The notes: a model not told the origin generated them from the letters alone. Shown: positions 48,365 through 57,810, counted from the first letter of the stretch. The stretch: DNA of 64,000 nucleotides from JALZKA01 sp963725035 (GCA_963725035.1 CAVRWX010000001.1:310001-374000); one strand, 5' to 3'. Numbers and translations are program-made.

Positions 48365-49810
48365 GGGCCCACCGGTACCTGGAGCGGGTCGCAGTTGAGG
48401 GTGTCGCCGTCGGTGAACGGTGTCGAGCCGTCGCCTGGGTCGCGCTCGTTCGCGCCCGGGCAGCGCGCGTCGTTGCCGACGTCGAACCCGGCCGCCTCGA
48501 AGCCGGCCTCGCTCGAGTCGTCGATATCGATCGGGTTCAGCAGGTCGCGAAGGCCGCCGTCGCCGACCGAGAAGACGTTGAACGTGGTCTCGATGCGGCC
48601 GAGCGGTCCGGAAGCGTCGAAGAGGCCCGAGGTCGAGAAGCCGTCGAACCAGCCGACGAGCTCAGGCGTGTACGCGCGCAGGCTCGACGAGCTGCGGGTT
48701 CGAGTTCGTCAGCGCGCAGACGGCCTCGCCCAGCGAGCCTTGGGTGAAGTCCTCGTCCGCGGCCGGCGGGTCGTAATCGTCGCTTGTCGGGTCGCCGCCG
48801 CAATTGGGCATGCCCGTGCCGACGCCGGCCTTGGCCAATGGCACCTGGAGCCGCGTCAGCTCGACCAGGTCGTTCGACTTGCCCGGACGGCGAACGATCG
48901 CGTCGAGGTCGCGGATCGTGGGTACCGCGTCAGCCGCGGCGGCGCGGAACTCGCGGAAGAATGGCCCGAGCCTGTCGGCGACCGGAATCGAGGCGGCGAC
49001 GAGCGGATCGACGTCGTCGAGGGTGGAGCGGAGGTTCACGAAAGTCGTGTTCGCCTGGCGAAGGAACGCGGGAAGCTGGTTGATCGCGCTGGCAAGGGCC
49101 TGGCGCTGGCGCCCGATCGCGCCCAGCGCCTCCGAGGCGTTCGCGATCAGCCCGCTGAGGTCGTCGCGACGCTCCGCCAGGAGCGCCGAAAGCCCAGCGG
49201 TGTCGACGATGAGGGACTCGAGGTCCTCGGGGCTTCGGTTGAGCTCTCCGAAGACCCGGCGCGAGGTGGAGAGCAGCGGGTTGAAATAGCGCGCACCCTC
49301 GTTCGCCTGCTTCGTCACGCCCTCGTACGAGTCACGGAAGCCGGTGATGACCTCCTTGAAGTCCTTGACCGTCTTGACGTCGAGGGTGTTGAAGATCTGG
49401 TCCAGGTCGACCGCAGAGACCGTCTCGGACTGGCTCATCGTGCCGCCGTCCTCGATCTCGCCCGAATCGTCGGTGCCCTCCGGTGGCAGAGTGAGCTGGA
49501 CCTGGCGCCCGGCGACGGAGGAAAGTGAGCCCTGGCGGATCGTGGCGGTCGTGCCGCGTGGCAGCGGCGCGAAGTCCTCGGAGACGGTGATCTTGACCTC
49601 GGCCTGGCCGTCGTCGCCCAGCCCGATCTCCTTCACCGAGCCCGCGGCGAGGCCGCCGACCATGACCTGGTTCCCCGGCACCAGCTGGCTGGCGTTCTGG
49701 AACTCAGCCGTGATCTCGTACTCGTCGTCCCCGCCCACGAACATGACGAGAAGCACTGCGACGGCGACGACCGCAAGGATCGCCACGACCCTGCCGGCAG
49801 TTTTCCTCAC
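48361..49810 (-). CDS. Mce/MlaD-family lipid-transfer protein, first of six, one frame break
   Basis: About 482 residues with one extra base near 48682. Starts with GTG at 49810: RKTAGRVVAILAVVAVAVLL anchors it in the membrane, then the MCE domain YEITAEFQNASQLVPGNQVM, VGGLAAGSVKEIGLG and TATIRQGSLSSVAGRQVQLT. Needle helices include DFKEVITGFRDSYEGVTKQA and RQRQALASAINQLPAFLRQA. After the break it ends in a Cys-containing tail, DGDTLNCDPLQVPVGP. A short upstream frame ends as GTGA over this start. It is the first mce gene after the promoter at 49877-49905. Confidence 0.87.
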
Positions 49811-49876
49811 GGTGCTGCGCCTGGTGTCTTTGTCATGGAATCCACGGTCGATGTGCCCCTGCGAGCTTCCATTTCG

Positions 49877-49905
49877 AAACTACCTGGGTTCAGAACTGGT
49901 GTCAA
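49877..49905 (-). promoter_or_regulatory. Promoter of the mce operon
   Basis: Minus-strand TTGACA (49900-49905), 17-base spacer, TAGTTT (49877-49882). Start codon of the first mce gene is 67 bases after the -10 box, so this unit has a 5' leader. The intergenic stretch 49811-50097 contains only this promoter and the signals of the divergent beta-helix gene. Confidence 0.65.
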
Positions 49906-50097
49906 AGGACAACCGTCGCCAGGAAAACCGCATGCCAAAGCCCTGTATGCCCACCCTTCTTTGAGTTGCCGTTAAGGGGTCGCGCGCCCGTGTTACGCAT
50001 GGACCGCGTCAACGCGCGGTCGGCTTTTCGGTGTTACGGTGTAGCCACTTACCGCGATCCCCCCGGGTCGCGGAGGGATCCAAACGAGGGAGACATC

Positions 50098-52273
50098 TTG
50101 AACGCAGGCTCGCCGAACAAGGTCCGCCACGGCCGACGGTACATCCTGGCTGCGCTCGCGCTCGGCGCGATCGCACTGCCCACCGTCGCATCGGCCCATC
50201 TCGAGCGGCCTTCGTACTGGCCCGACCCTGGCGTGGAACAGGCGGACGGCGAGCCGACAGGAGGCGAGGTGCCCGAAGCCCGTTCACTCAAGTCTGCCGT
50301 CACCGGCAAGGGCCCGGGAAAGGTGCGGGTCGTCTGTAAGAACAATTCCCTCGACATCGCCAAGAATTCCATCTCGAAAGCCAAGAACAATGGCTTCCGC
50401 CTGCGCCCCAGCCAGCCGAAGAAGAAGCTCTCGGCTTCCAAGGCCGAGAAGCTCCGCGAGATCAACAAGGACCTGGACAAGATGTGCAAGTACAACTCGG
50501 TCCAGAAGGCCGTTGACGAGTCGGGCAACAACGACCGCGTCGTGATCATGCCGGGGCGCTACACGGAGCCGGACTCCCGCGAGGCCCCGCTCGGTGACCC
50601 GAAGTGCAACCCCTCGATGCTCATGGAGAACCAGAACGGCACGCTGGTGCCTTCGTACGAGTACCAGTCGAAGTGCCCGAACGACCAGAACTTGATCCAC
50701 ATCCAGGGCCGAAAGGTCGTGGGCGAGCCGGTCTCGCCACCGGACCCGAACCGCCACGGCATCCCCGAGCAGGAGCTCGGCGATTGCGCGCGCTGCAACC
50801 TTCAGCTCGAGGGCTCGGGCCCTAAGCCCGAGGACGTGCTCCTCGACGCCGGCAACGGCTATGACGATCCGAAGGATCCGGACTCGCGTCCGGGATCGGG
50901 CACCGATACCACGCCCGAGGAATGCCTGTCGGCGCCGGACGGCCCCGATAACCCCTGTTACGCCAAGCACGTCGTGATTCGCGCCGACCGCACCGACGGT
51001 CTCGTCGTTGCGAACCTCCTGATGCGCGGCGCGAAGGAGCACGGCTTCTACACCGAGGAGTCCGACGGCGTCCTGCTCGACAAGACGAAGTTCTTCTGGA
51101 ACGCCGACTACGGCCATCTCTCGTTCACGAGCGACCACAGCTTGGTCAAGAACTGCGACGGCTACGGCTCAGGCGACGCCGTGATCTACCCCGGCGCCGC
51201 GCCGCAGACGGGCGAGTTCCGCGACGAGACCTTCTATCCCGAGCAGCGCTTCAACACGACGATCAAGAAGTGCGACCTCCATGGCTCCTCCATGGGCTAC
51301 TCGGGCTCGATGGGCAACTCGGTCCGCGTGACGCAGAACAACTTCTACGGCAACGCGAACGGCCTCACGACCGACACCCTCTCGGCCCCGGGCCACCCCG
51401 GGTTCCCGGCGGACGGCATGAAGGTCGACAACAACCTGTTCTATTCGAACAACCTCAACGTCTACGGCGATGATTCGCCCGTCGTGCCGCTCGTGCCGCA
51501 GGCCGTTGGCACCGGGATCATGTGGCCCGGCATGAACGACGGTGAGTTCTCGAACAACTACGTGTTCGACAACTGGCAGCACGGGACGTTCCTGATCGGC
51601 ATCCCCGACGCGATCGCCGGCACGGCAGAGGGCAACCTCGACAGCGCGAACCACTGTGGCGCAGTCGGCCCCGGCCTCTACTCGACGTCGTGCGCGAACG
51701 AGTACCACGACAACGTCATGGGCGAGGTGCCCGACGGCTTTGAGAGTCATCCGGGCATCACGATGTTCGGCAACGGCAGCGGCCTCGTGTCGAACAACGC
51801 ACGACGTGGCGACCCCTACGACCCCTACTACGAGGAGGGCCAGCTCCCGAACGGAGTCGACTTCTGGTGGGACGAGGCGGATACCTCGAAGGAACAACTG
51901 CTGGTTCGACAACACGGGCTACGACGGCACGCGGGACTCGCTGACGGCGGATCCGCCGATCAATCCGACCCCGGGCGCGTCGACCCTCGGCTTCCTGCCC
52001 GAGAACTGCGCGACCGCTACCGGGAACCCGGCGGGCTACTCGACGAAGATCCTGTTCCTCCTGAACTGCTTCGGTGAGTACGAGACCGACCCGGGTGCGG
52101 GAGACTGCCCGTGGTTCGACGACCAGACGCAGCCTGGCGCCCCGGGATTCCGCCGCGAGCAGGCGGAGGAGCGCAGCCAAATGCGCGAGATGGCGAACTC
52201 CCCCGAGGCGAAGCACGTCGAGGAGTACTTCTCGGCTCTGTCCGGAGAGATCGACCTCGGTCCGGGTGACTGA
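50098..52273 (+). CDS. Secreted right-handed beta-helix protein, one frame break
   Basis: About 724 residues with one extra base near 51893. TTG start at 50098 is supported by GAGGGAG seven bases upstream. The signal peptide is RRYILAALALGAIALPTVAS. Lys-rich residues follow, then beta-helix rungs rich in Asn/Gly such as VIRADRTDGLVVANLLMRGA, NNFYGNANGLTTD, DNNLFYSNNLNVYGDD and FSNNYVFDNWQHGTF. The break falls in DTSKNNCWFDNTGYDG. Parallel beta-helix proteins act on polysaccharides or form surface layers; no catalytic signature of pectate lyase is clear. It is divergent from the mce operon and followed by the lipoprotein gene, overlapping 8 bases. Confidence 0.8.
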
Positions 52274-52670
52274 TCGCACCAGGTGGGCGCTCTCGGCGCT
52301 TCTAGCGCTCGCCCTGCTCCCCCTCGCCGGCTGCGGCGATGACGGGGGCAGCGGCGAGCCCGAGGCCGAGCCGGTGGGACAGGAGCTAGGCGGATCGGTC
52401 GCGCCGCTCGTCTCGTGCTTCGACTGGGTGGACGCCACCGAGCCCGAGAAGCTCGCGACGATCGAGGAGGTCCGCAACCAGGTGAACCTTCAAGGAAGCG
52501 GCGTCGACGCGCCGGCTCTCTCCGACGAGGAGGCGATGGAGGTCTTCGACAACGGGTGCGACCGGCCTGAGGCAGCCGGTTTCAGGCTCTACCTCCTGTA
52601 CGCGCGGGCCATTGCCTTCAAACCCTTGCAGGACATCGCCGAGGGCGAGGTCGAAGCGCCGTCTGACTGA
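52266..52670 (+). CDS. Small lipoprotein of unknown function
   Basis: A 134-residue exported protein. GTG at 52266 starts TDRTRWALSALLALALLPLA followed by GCGDDGGS, so the lipobox Cys is lipidated. The mature part (VAPLVSCFDWVDATEPEKLA, FDNGCDRPEAAGFRLYLLYA) has two Cys and helical character, with no family I recognise. The start overlaps the beta-helix stop by eight bases, so they are translationally coupled and probably act together at the cell surface. Confidence 0.72.
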   Translation: MTDRTRWALSALLALALLPLAGCGDDGGSGEPEAEPVGQELGGSVAPLVSCFDWVDATEPEKLATIEEVRNQVNLQGSGVDAPALSDEEAMEVFDNGCDRPEAAGFRLYLLYARAIAFKPLQDIAEGEVEAPSD

Positions 52671-52696
52671 GCCGGGCGGTTAGGGTCCACCCGGTC

Positions 52697-52880
52697 GGCT
52701 AAAGGGGAGAGAATCGGCCGCCGCGGGGGCTCAGAACCCGGTCGTCACATGATCGGGCGGGGTTCTACCGCGTAGGGCGGTACAACTCCGACCTCGTTCA
52801 CCGAGAGTCATTTGGCGGGACATCTTGGGCCGCGAAACGACTCTCGGCGTGAATCGCCGCCCGAACTCCTCCTTTATTGC
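52697..52880. repeat. Palindrome-rich intergenic element, probable copy C
   Basis: The convergent gap 52671-52901 has no gene. Left end GGCTAAAGGGGAG (52697-52709) and right end CCTCCTTTATTGC (52868-52880) resemble the ends of copies A and B. Three hairpins lie inside: AGAACCC/GGGTTCT (52733-52766), TACCGC/GCGGTA (52766-52782) and TTCACCGAGAGTC/GACTCTCGGCGTGAA (52797-52853). The cores differ in sequence from those of A and B. Confidence 0.55.
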
Positions 52881-52901
52881 TGTCGTTCGTCCCGCCTTGC
52901 G

Positions 52902-53507
52902 CTACGAAGCCTCGTCGAAGCGCTTACCGACCTCGTCCCAGTTGACGACGTTCCAGAACGCGTCCAGGTAGTCAGGGCGCTTGTTCTGGTACTTGAGGTA
53001 GTAGGCGTGCTCCCAGACGTCGGCTCCCAGAAGCGGCGTCTTGCCGTCCGAGACCGGCGAGTCCTGGTTGGGCGTTGACGTGACCTCGATGCCGGAGCCG
53101 TCGTGGACGAGCCATGCCCAGCCCGAGCCGAACTGGCCGATGCCGGCGTTCTTGAACGCCTCTTTGAAGTCTTCGAACGAACCGAACTTCTCGCCAATGG
53201 CCGCGGCCAGGTCGCCCGAGGGCTCGCCGCCGCCGTCGGGGCTCATGATCTGCCAGAAGAAGGAATGGTTCGCATGGCCGCCCGCGTTGTTGCGGACGGG
53301 ACCCTGTTTGTCGGAGGGCAGGCTGTCGAGGTCCGCCAAGACGTCCTCGACGTCCTTGTCCGCCCACTCGGTTCCTTCGAGCGCGGCGTTCGCCTTGTCG
53401 ACGTAGGCCTGATGGTGCTTGTCGTGATGGATGCGCATCGTCTCCTCGTCGATATGAGGCTCGAGGGCGTCGTAGTCGTAGGGAAGGTCGGGGACTTCGT
53501 AGGCCAT
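52902..53507 (-). CDS. sodA: Superoxide dismutase, Fe/Mn family
   Basis: A 201-residue enzyme. The N-terminal domain has YEVPDLPYDYDALEPHIDEE and the metal-site His in MRIHHDKHHQAYVDKANAAL. The C-terminal domain has the last ligands in DVWEHAYYLKYQNKRPDYL, preceded by LLGAD. Metal preference cannot be fixed; Gly/Gln differences near GGHANHSFFWQI suggest Mn or cambialistic use. AGGAG lies just before the ATG at 53507. It is adjacent to the stress sigma factor gene on the same strand, which could control it. Confidence 0.95.
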   Translation of the reverse strand: MAYEVPDLPYDYDALEPHIDEETMRIHHDKHHQAYVDKANAALEGTEWADKDVEDVLADLDSLPSDKQGPVRNNAGGHANHSFFWQIMSPDGGGEPSGDLAAAIGEKFGSFEDFKEAFKNAGIGQFGSGWAWLVHDGSGIEVTSTPNQDSPVSDGKTPLLGADVWEHAYYLKYQNKRPDYLDAFWNVVNWDEVGKRFDEAS

Positions 53508-53546
53508 GGGGGCTCCTTGGTTGGGTTCTGTATCTCCCTACCCAGC

Positions 53547-54395
53547 TTATTTGTGTGGCACTCGCTGGCGCGCGCGGCCGTTCGGGAAGCGCGGATCGGG
53601 CCTGTCGTCCGAGAACGTCCGCCGCCCGTCAGGACTCTCGTCGCCCTGGACAGCCTCGAGTAGCTTCGCCAGACCCCGCCGCATGATGCGGGAGACCTGC
53701 ATCTGTGAGACGTCAAGGGCATCCCCGATCTCGTACTGGTTCAGCCCCTCGGAAAAGCGCATATGGATGACGGTCTGCTCACGCTCGTCCAATCCGGAGG
53801 ACATCTCGATCGCCATCTGCGCCTCGACGGCGTCGAAGCCGTCCTCGACCGCGCCAACCGTCTCGATCATCGGCACGGACTCCGCCTCGTCGCGATTCAC
53901 GGGCATGTCGAGCGACATCGCGCGCTGCGCCTCCCGCGCCTGATAGACGTCGAGGACGTCCTCCTCGGTCAGGTCCGCACGCTCCGCAACCTCGCCTGCG
54001 GTCGGCGCCCTTCCAAGTTCCTCCCCGAGTTCGGTCGAGGAGCGCTCGACCTCCAGCGTCCGCTCCTGAAGGCTCCTGGGCATGTGAAGTCGCCAGGAGT
54101 GGTCGCGGAAGTGCCGGCGGATCTCGCCCAGGATCGTCGGCGCCGCGAAGGCCGCGAATCGCTTGCCCCGCTCGGGGTCGTATCTCCGGAGCGCCTTCAC
54201 AAGCGCGAGGCTCGCCACCTGCAGGAGGTCCTCGCTTCGCTCGCCGCTGACGCGGTACCGCATCGCAAGTGAGCGCGCAAGCGGCTGAAAGCGCATGAAG
54301 AGCTCCTCCTCGAGGTCGGGGCGGCGCGTCTTCGCGTATTCCGAGAGCAGCGTATCTTCCGCAAGAACGCCCAGGGGTTTGAAACCGGAATCCAA
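53547..54395 (-). CDS. SigB/SigF-type stress sigma factor
   Basis: A 282-residue group 3 sigma factor. Region 2: RYRVSGERSEDLLQVASLAL and ERGKRFAAFAAPTILGEIRR, followed by HFRDHSWRLHMPRSLQERT, the SigB/F hallmark. Region 3 near ELGEELGRAPTAGEVAERAD and region 4 in LDEREQTVIHMRFSEGLNQY and IGDALDVSQMQVSRIMRRGL. TTG at 54393-54395 is the start, with GAGAGGAAAG upstream. It should be held by an anti-sigma such as the RsbW-like protein at 57190 and released under stress. It lies upstream of the superoxide dismutase gene. Confidence 0.9.
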   Translation of the reverse strand: MDSGFKPLGVLAEDTLLSEYAKTRRPDLEEELFMRFQPLARSLAMRYRVSGERSEDLLQVASLALVKALRRYDPERGKRFAAFAAPTILGEIRRHFRDHSWRLHMPRSLQERTLEVERSSTELGEELGRAPTAGEVAERADLTEEDVLDVYQAREAQRAMSLDMPVNRDEAESVPMIETVGAVEDGFDAVEAQMAIEMSSGLDEREQTVIHMRFSEGLNQYEIGDALDVSQMQVSRIMRRGLAKLLEAVQGDESPDGRRTFSDDRPDPRFPNGRARQRVPHK

Positions 54396-54562
54396 TCTTT
54401 CCTCTCAAAATGGAAGCAAGACGGTCCGTAGTGGCGGAGGCCGAAGCCAACGCCCCTGGGCGGCACCGCGCCCTAATGAATAACAAGCCGGCCCGTGCGT
54501 GGAGCCCGGACCAGGCCTACACAATAGTACCCGGGCGGGGTAGATCTGAACCTTTTTTAGTC

Positions 54563-54587
54563 GGTGCCAGGCACGGTGCCTGGCACC
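54563..54587. repeat. Perfect GTGCCAGGCAC palindrome
   Basis: GGTGCCAGGCAC and GTGCCTGGCACC are exact complements with one base between. It stands downstream of the DUF4235 gene, 200 bases from the sigma gene start. It matches copies at 12316 and 22799. The T run next to it is on the wrong side to make a terminator for the minus-strand gene. Confidence 0.8.
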
Positions 54588-54601
54588 TGGCGCCGCTTCG
54601 C

Positions 54602-54880
54602 CTAGGCCTCGTCGGGCTCGGCCTCGCCCGGCCAGGTGTGCGTGCTTCTGAAGAACGCCTGGCGAGCGCCGTGGTCGAAGGCCCCCCTTACGAACCTGAA
54701 GATCGCTCCCTGGAGGGCCAGCGCAAGGCCAAGCTTGAGCCAGGTGGTATCTCGGTCCTCAGGCTCGGGCGGCTCCTTGTCGTCGAACCGGCCCCAGATG
54801 AGCTCAAAGATCTTGGTGCCCACGAGGCCGGCCAGGATGCCTCCCGCGATCGAAAGTGGTGCGAAGAGGATTCGAGCCAT
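54602..54880 (-). CDS. DUF4235 membrane protein
   Basis: A 92-residue protein starting MARILFAPLSIAGGILAGLV, then FELIWGRFDDKEPPEPEDRD and LALALQGAIFRFVRGAFDHG, the two helices with an acidic linker that define DUF4235. Common in actinobacteria next to stress or envelope genes; role unknown. The ATG is at 54880, 33 bases downstream of the phosphatase gene's stop on the same strand, so it is likely co-transcribed with it. Confidence 0.85.
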   Translation of the reverse strand: MARILFAPLSIAGGILAGLVGTKIFELIWGRFDDKEPPEPEDRDTTWLKLGLALALQGAIFRFVRGAFDHGARQAFFRSTHTWPGEAEPDEA

Positions 54881-54913
54881 GTATTCACGTTACCCCGCTG
54901 GAGAGCGAGATAC

Positions 54914-57139
54914 TCAGGAGTCGTTCACCCGGAGGGCGAACAGGGCCAGATCGTCTCGCGGCCTGCCCTCCACGAAATCCACAACCTCGGCCTCCAGACG
55001 GCGAAGCATCTCCTCGGGGTCGAGCGGACCGAGCTTTGCCAGGAGGCGCTCGAGCCTTAGGTCTCCGAAGATCTCGCCGTTCCGGCGTGCCTCGGGAACC
55101 CCGTCCGAGCACATGAAGAACGTCGATCCGGCGGGCAGGCGCACCTCCTGCGCCTCGAAGACCGGGTCGTGGAGCACGCCGACCAGAGGGCCGGTGACAT
55201 CGAGCCTTTCGATCGTCCCCTCGGGCCGAACGACCCGCGGCTCGGGGTGTCCCGCGGTTGTGACCCGCGCGACCAACCCGTCGTCGACCTGGCGCAGCTC
55301 GGCGCAGGCGAGCGTGCAGTACGTGTTCTCGCCTGAGGCCTGGATCGCCTCGTGGACCCTGAGCACCGCCTCCTCCGGTCCCAGACGCGCCGTCGCGCGG
55401 AGGGTGTGGCGGACCAGAGCGGTTAGGGCAGCTGCCTCGGGGCCCTTGCCGCAGACGTCGCCCACGACGGCGACCCAGCGGTCGCCTGCTTCGAAAAGGT
55501 CGTAGAAGTCGCCACCGACCTCCGTCCCGGTCCGCCCGGGGCGGTGGCGCACCGCCACGGCGGCGCCCTCCACCTCGGGAAGCGATCGCGGCAATAGCGC
55601 CTGCTGGAGAATCGCGGCGATATCTCGCTGCTGCTCATAGAGGCGCGCGTTGTCGAGCGCCATCGCGGCATGGGTGGCGACCTCCATGCCGAACGCGATG
55701 TCGTCGCGGTCGAGCGGATCGCGGCCACTGGAGTTGAGGATCGACAGCGAGATTGTCCCCAGGACGCGTCCGCGCGCGACCAGGGGGACGATCATGTTCG
55801 AGCGCTGCTCGGCCTGAAAACGTGCCGCAGCGGAGACCTCTGTGGCGGACTCCGCCTCCTCGATCCCGCGCTCGCGAGCACGCGCGGCCTCCCGATTCTC
55901 GGCTATCCGCGTATAGAGGACGGGCTCCCTGCTCGAGACGGCGGCACGGATGGGGCTCGTCTCGGTTGGCTCGGGAAGTGCGCGCACCATGGCCTCGGTC
56001 TCCTCGTCCAGAGCGGCGACCCCCACCCTTCTCACCGCGCCCTCTGCCGTCACCTCGTGAACGCTGCAAACGTCGCCGACCGCCGGTACAAGCGTGCGCG
56101 CAAGGCTCCTCAGGCGCCCCTTTACCTCGATCTCGCGCTCGATGGCCTCGGTGATGCGCGTCAGGAGGCTCTCCCTTGCCGCTCGCAACTCGGCGTCCGC
56201 TTGGCGCTGCGCCATTGAGCGCTCGCGCCGCGCCGCGAAGGCGAGCAGCCCAGCCGCTAGCAGTGTGAGCGTGAGGCCCGCGACGCCGTACGAGATCGCG
56301 GGCACGAGGTCAACGGAGGTCGAGGCGGGCACGGAGACCAGCCAGCGGCGCCCGAGGACCTCGGTCTTGGTCGACACGTCGTCTTCTGAGTGGAGCTCTC
56401 CGGTCAGCGCTTCGCCGTCGTCCGAGATGGCGATCTTGCCCTCCACCCCCAGGCGGCGGCGAACCTGGTCGGCGATCGCGTCGCCGGGGACGCCCGAGAT
56501 CATCACCCCGACGGTGCGCGGGGTGCCGTTGACGCTCAGCGTGACCGGCGCGTACACGCCGGTCCCCGTCTCCCCCGTCTGGGCGATCGTCAATGGCGTC
56601 GAGAGCTGTGGCTCGGACGCCTTGATCGCGGCGCGCGCCGCGGCAGCCCGAGTCGGATCCGAGAGCGTGTCCAGGCCCAGGAACTGGCGTCGCCCAGCCG
56701 TGCTCGGATAGGTGATCGCAAGCGGCAGGTATGTGTCGTTTGACGACGGCAGCGACGTCACGCCACCACCATCTGGGTCGAGGCGCGTGATCGGCCGCCC
56801 AAGCTCTTCCTCGAACGCCGCGCGGTCCTCGTCATCGACCTTGGGTGCCCACGAAAGGCCGAGGAACGGCGAGCGCTCGATCACGTCTCGCGCGAAAGCC
56901 CTGAACCGGACCGGATCGATTCCTCCGTCCTCGTTCACGATCGCTGCGGCGCCCCTGAGCCCCGACGCGACGTTCATGACATCGGCCCTGGCTTCCGCGG
57001 CCACCCTCTCTGAGAGCTCCAGGTCCGCGTCCATGGCGTCGTCCCGCTCGCTCTCGTAAGCGAGGTAGGAGCCGGCCGCCGTGGCCAAGAGCAGCGCCAC
57101 GACAACCAGGCTTGAAAGCAGCGCGCGTCGTCCTGGCAT
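54914..57139 (-). CDS. RsbU-like PP2C phosphatase with CHASE and GAF sensor domains
   Basis: A 741-residue membrane sensor phosphatase. Residues 5-25 are a transmembrane helix, then a CHASE-type extracellular domain (FLGLSWAPKVDDEDRAAFEE, LPLAITYPSTAGRRQFLGLD), a second helix near residue 300 (LVPAISYGVAGLTLTLLAAG), a cytoplasmic GAF domain (MIVPLVARGRVLGTISLSIL, MEVATHAAMALDNARLYEQQ) and a C-terminal SpoIIE/PP2C domain with QQALLPRSLPEV, GTEVGGDFYDLFE, VVGDVCGKGPEAAALTALVR and DDLALFALRV. It should dephosphorylate an anti-anti-sigma and release a sigma factor in response to an extracellular ligand. No STAS partner gene is in the window. Confidence 0.93.
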   Translation of the reverse strand: MPGRRALLSSLVVVALLLATAAGSYLAYESERDDAMDADLELSERVAAEARADVMNVASGLRGAAAIVNEDGGIDPVRFRAFARDVIERSPFLGLSWAPKVDDEDRAAFEEELGRPITRLDPDGGGVTSLPSSNDTYLPLAITYPSTAGRRQFLGLDTLSDPTRAAAARAAIKASEPQLSTPLTIAQTGETGTGVYAPVTLSVNGTPRTVGVMISGVPGDAIADQVRRRLGVEGKIAISDDGEALTGELHSEDDVSTKTEVLGRRWLVSVPASTSVDLVPAISYGVAGLTLTLLAAGLLAFAARRERSMAQRQADAELRAARESLLTRITEAIEREIEVKGRLRSLARTLVPAVGDVCSVHEVTAEGAVRRVGVAALDEETEAMVRALPEPTETSPIRAAVSSREPVLYTRIAENREAARARERGIEEAESATEVSAAARFQAEQRSNMIVPLVARGRVLGTISLSILNSSGRDPLDRDDIAFGMEVATHAAMALDNARLYEQQRDIAAILQQALLPRSLPEVEGAAVAVRHRPGRTGTEVGGDFYDLFEAGDRWVAVVGDVCGKGPEAAALTALVRHTLRATARLGPEEAVLRVHEAIQASGENTYCTLACAELRQVDDGLVARVTTAGHPEPRVVRPEGTIERLDVTGPLVGVLHDPVFEAQEVRLPAGSTFFMCSDGVPEARRNGEIFGDLRLERLLAKLGPLDPEEMLRRLEAEVVDFVEGRPRDDLALFALRVNDS

Positions 57140-57189
57140 CCCGGATTGATCCTACGCTCCCACCGCGCTTAGACGCCGGAACTGGACGA

Positions 57190-57651
57190 CTATTCGGATA
57201 TGGCGGCCATCGAGCGCTCGTGAAGCGGCGCGAAGAGCCTCCGGCGACTGCCTTCCTGGCCGAGCTCGAAACGCATTGACAGGCGAGTCCCGCCGTTGTC
57301 GGAGACGACCGTGACGCCGTCGGCCAGCCGGCCGATCACCGGCAGTCCCATGCCGTTGTGCGCTCGGCTTGCGCGTGCCGTCATCCCGGCGCCCCCGTCG
57401 CTCACGCTGACCACGATGGTCGACTCCTCGAGTTGCGCCTCCACCTCGACTCGGCCGCTTCCCTCGCCCGGGTAGGCGTGGCGCACCACGTTGCCCACGG
57501 CTTCCGAGACGGCCACCGCGATTGACGCGGCGAGCCCGTCATCCCGGTGCCGTAGCTCATGGAACCAGCGCATGATTTCGGTGCGGACCAGGCGAACGCT
57601 GGCGGGCTCGGCCGCCATCGAGATCTCCAATCGTGACCTGCCTGCCGTCAT
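57190..57651 (-). CDS. RsbW-like anti-sigma / histidine-kinase-like ATPase
   Basis: A 153-residue single-domain GHKL ATPase. AVAVSEAVGNVVRHAYPGEG is the N box, VSVSDGGAGM the G1 box, and HNGMGLPVIGRLADGV the G2 region. This is the RsbW/SpoIIAB layout without extra domains. It binds a sigma factor and phosphorylates its antagonist. It lies upstream of the PP2C phosphatase, 50 bases away, on the same strand, completing the switch with the sigma factor at 53547. Confidence 0.92.
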   Translation of the reverse strand: MTAGRSRLEISMAAEPASVRLVRTEIMRWFHELRHRDDGLAASIAVAVSEAVGNVVRHAYPGEGSGRVEVEAQLEESTIVVSVSDGGAGMTARASRAHNGMGLPVIGRLADGVTVVSDNGGTRLSMRFELGQEGSRRRLFAPLHERSMAAISE

Positions 57652-57736
57652 GTTTCACGCATGCCCCTTCTGCGCCTTCTTACTCCAATTCTTCGAGAGT
57701 GGGCGCGGGATGGCACCGGATACCCTTGACGCCTCT

Positions 57737-57810
57737 CGGGGCGTGGCGCAGCCTGGTAGCGCGCACCGTTCGGGTCGGTGAGGTCCCCGGTTCAAATCCG
57801 GGCGCCCCGA
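57737..57810 (+). tRNA. tRNA-Pro(CGG)
   Basis: A complete 74-base cloverleaf: acceptor CGGGGCG/CGCCCCG, D stem GCGC/GCGC, anticodon stem CACCG/CGGTG with loop TTCGGGT (anticodon CGG at 57771-57773), variable loop, T stem CCCGG/CCGGG with TTCAAAT. The discriminator is A and CCA is not encoded. It precedes the VTT protein gene by 23 bases. Confidence 0.98.

Noticed and set aside
49811..49872. Short leader peptide before the first mce gene, ending GTGA over its start
   Set aside because: Its ATG is only four bases after the -10 box, so transcripts probably begin at or after it. A base error could instead make it part of the mce gene.
54563..54587. Intrinsic terminator for the DUF4235 gene
   Set aside because: The hairpin is perfect, but on the transcript strand it is followed by A residues, not U; kept as a repeat only.
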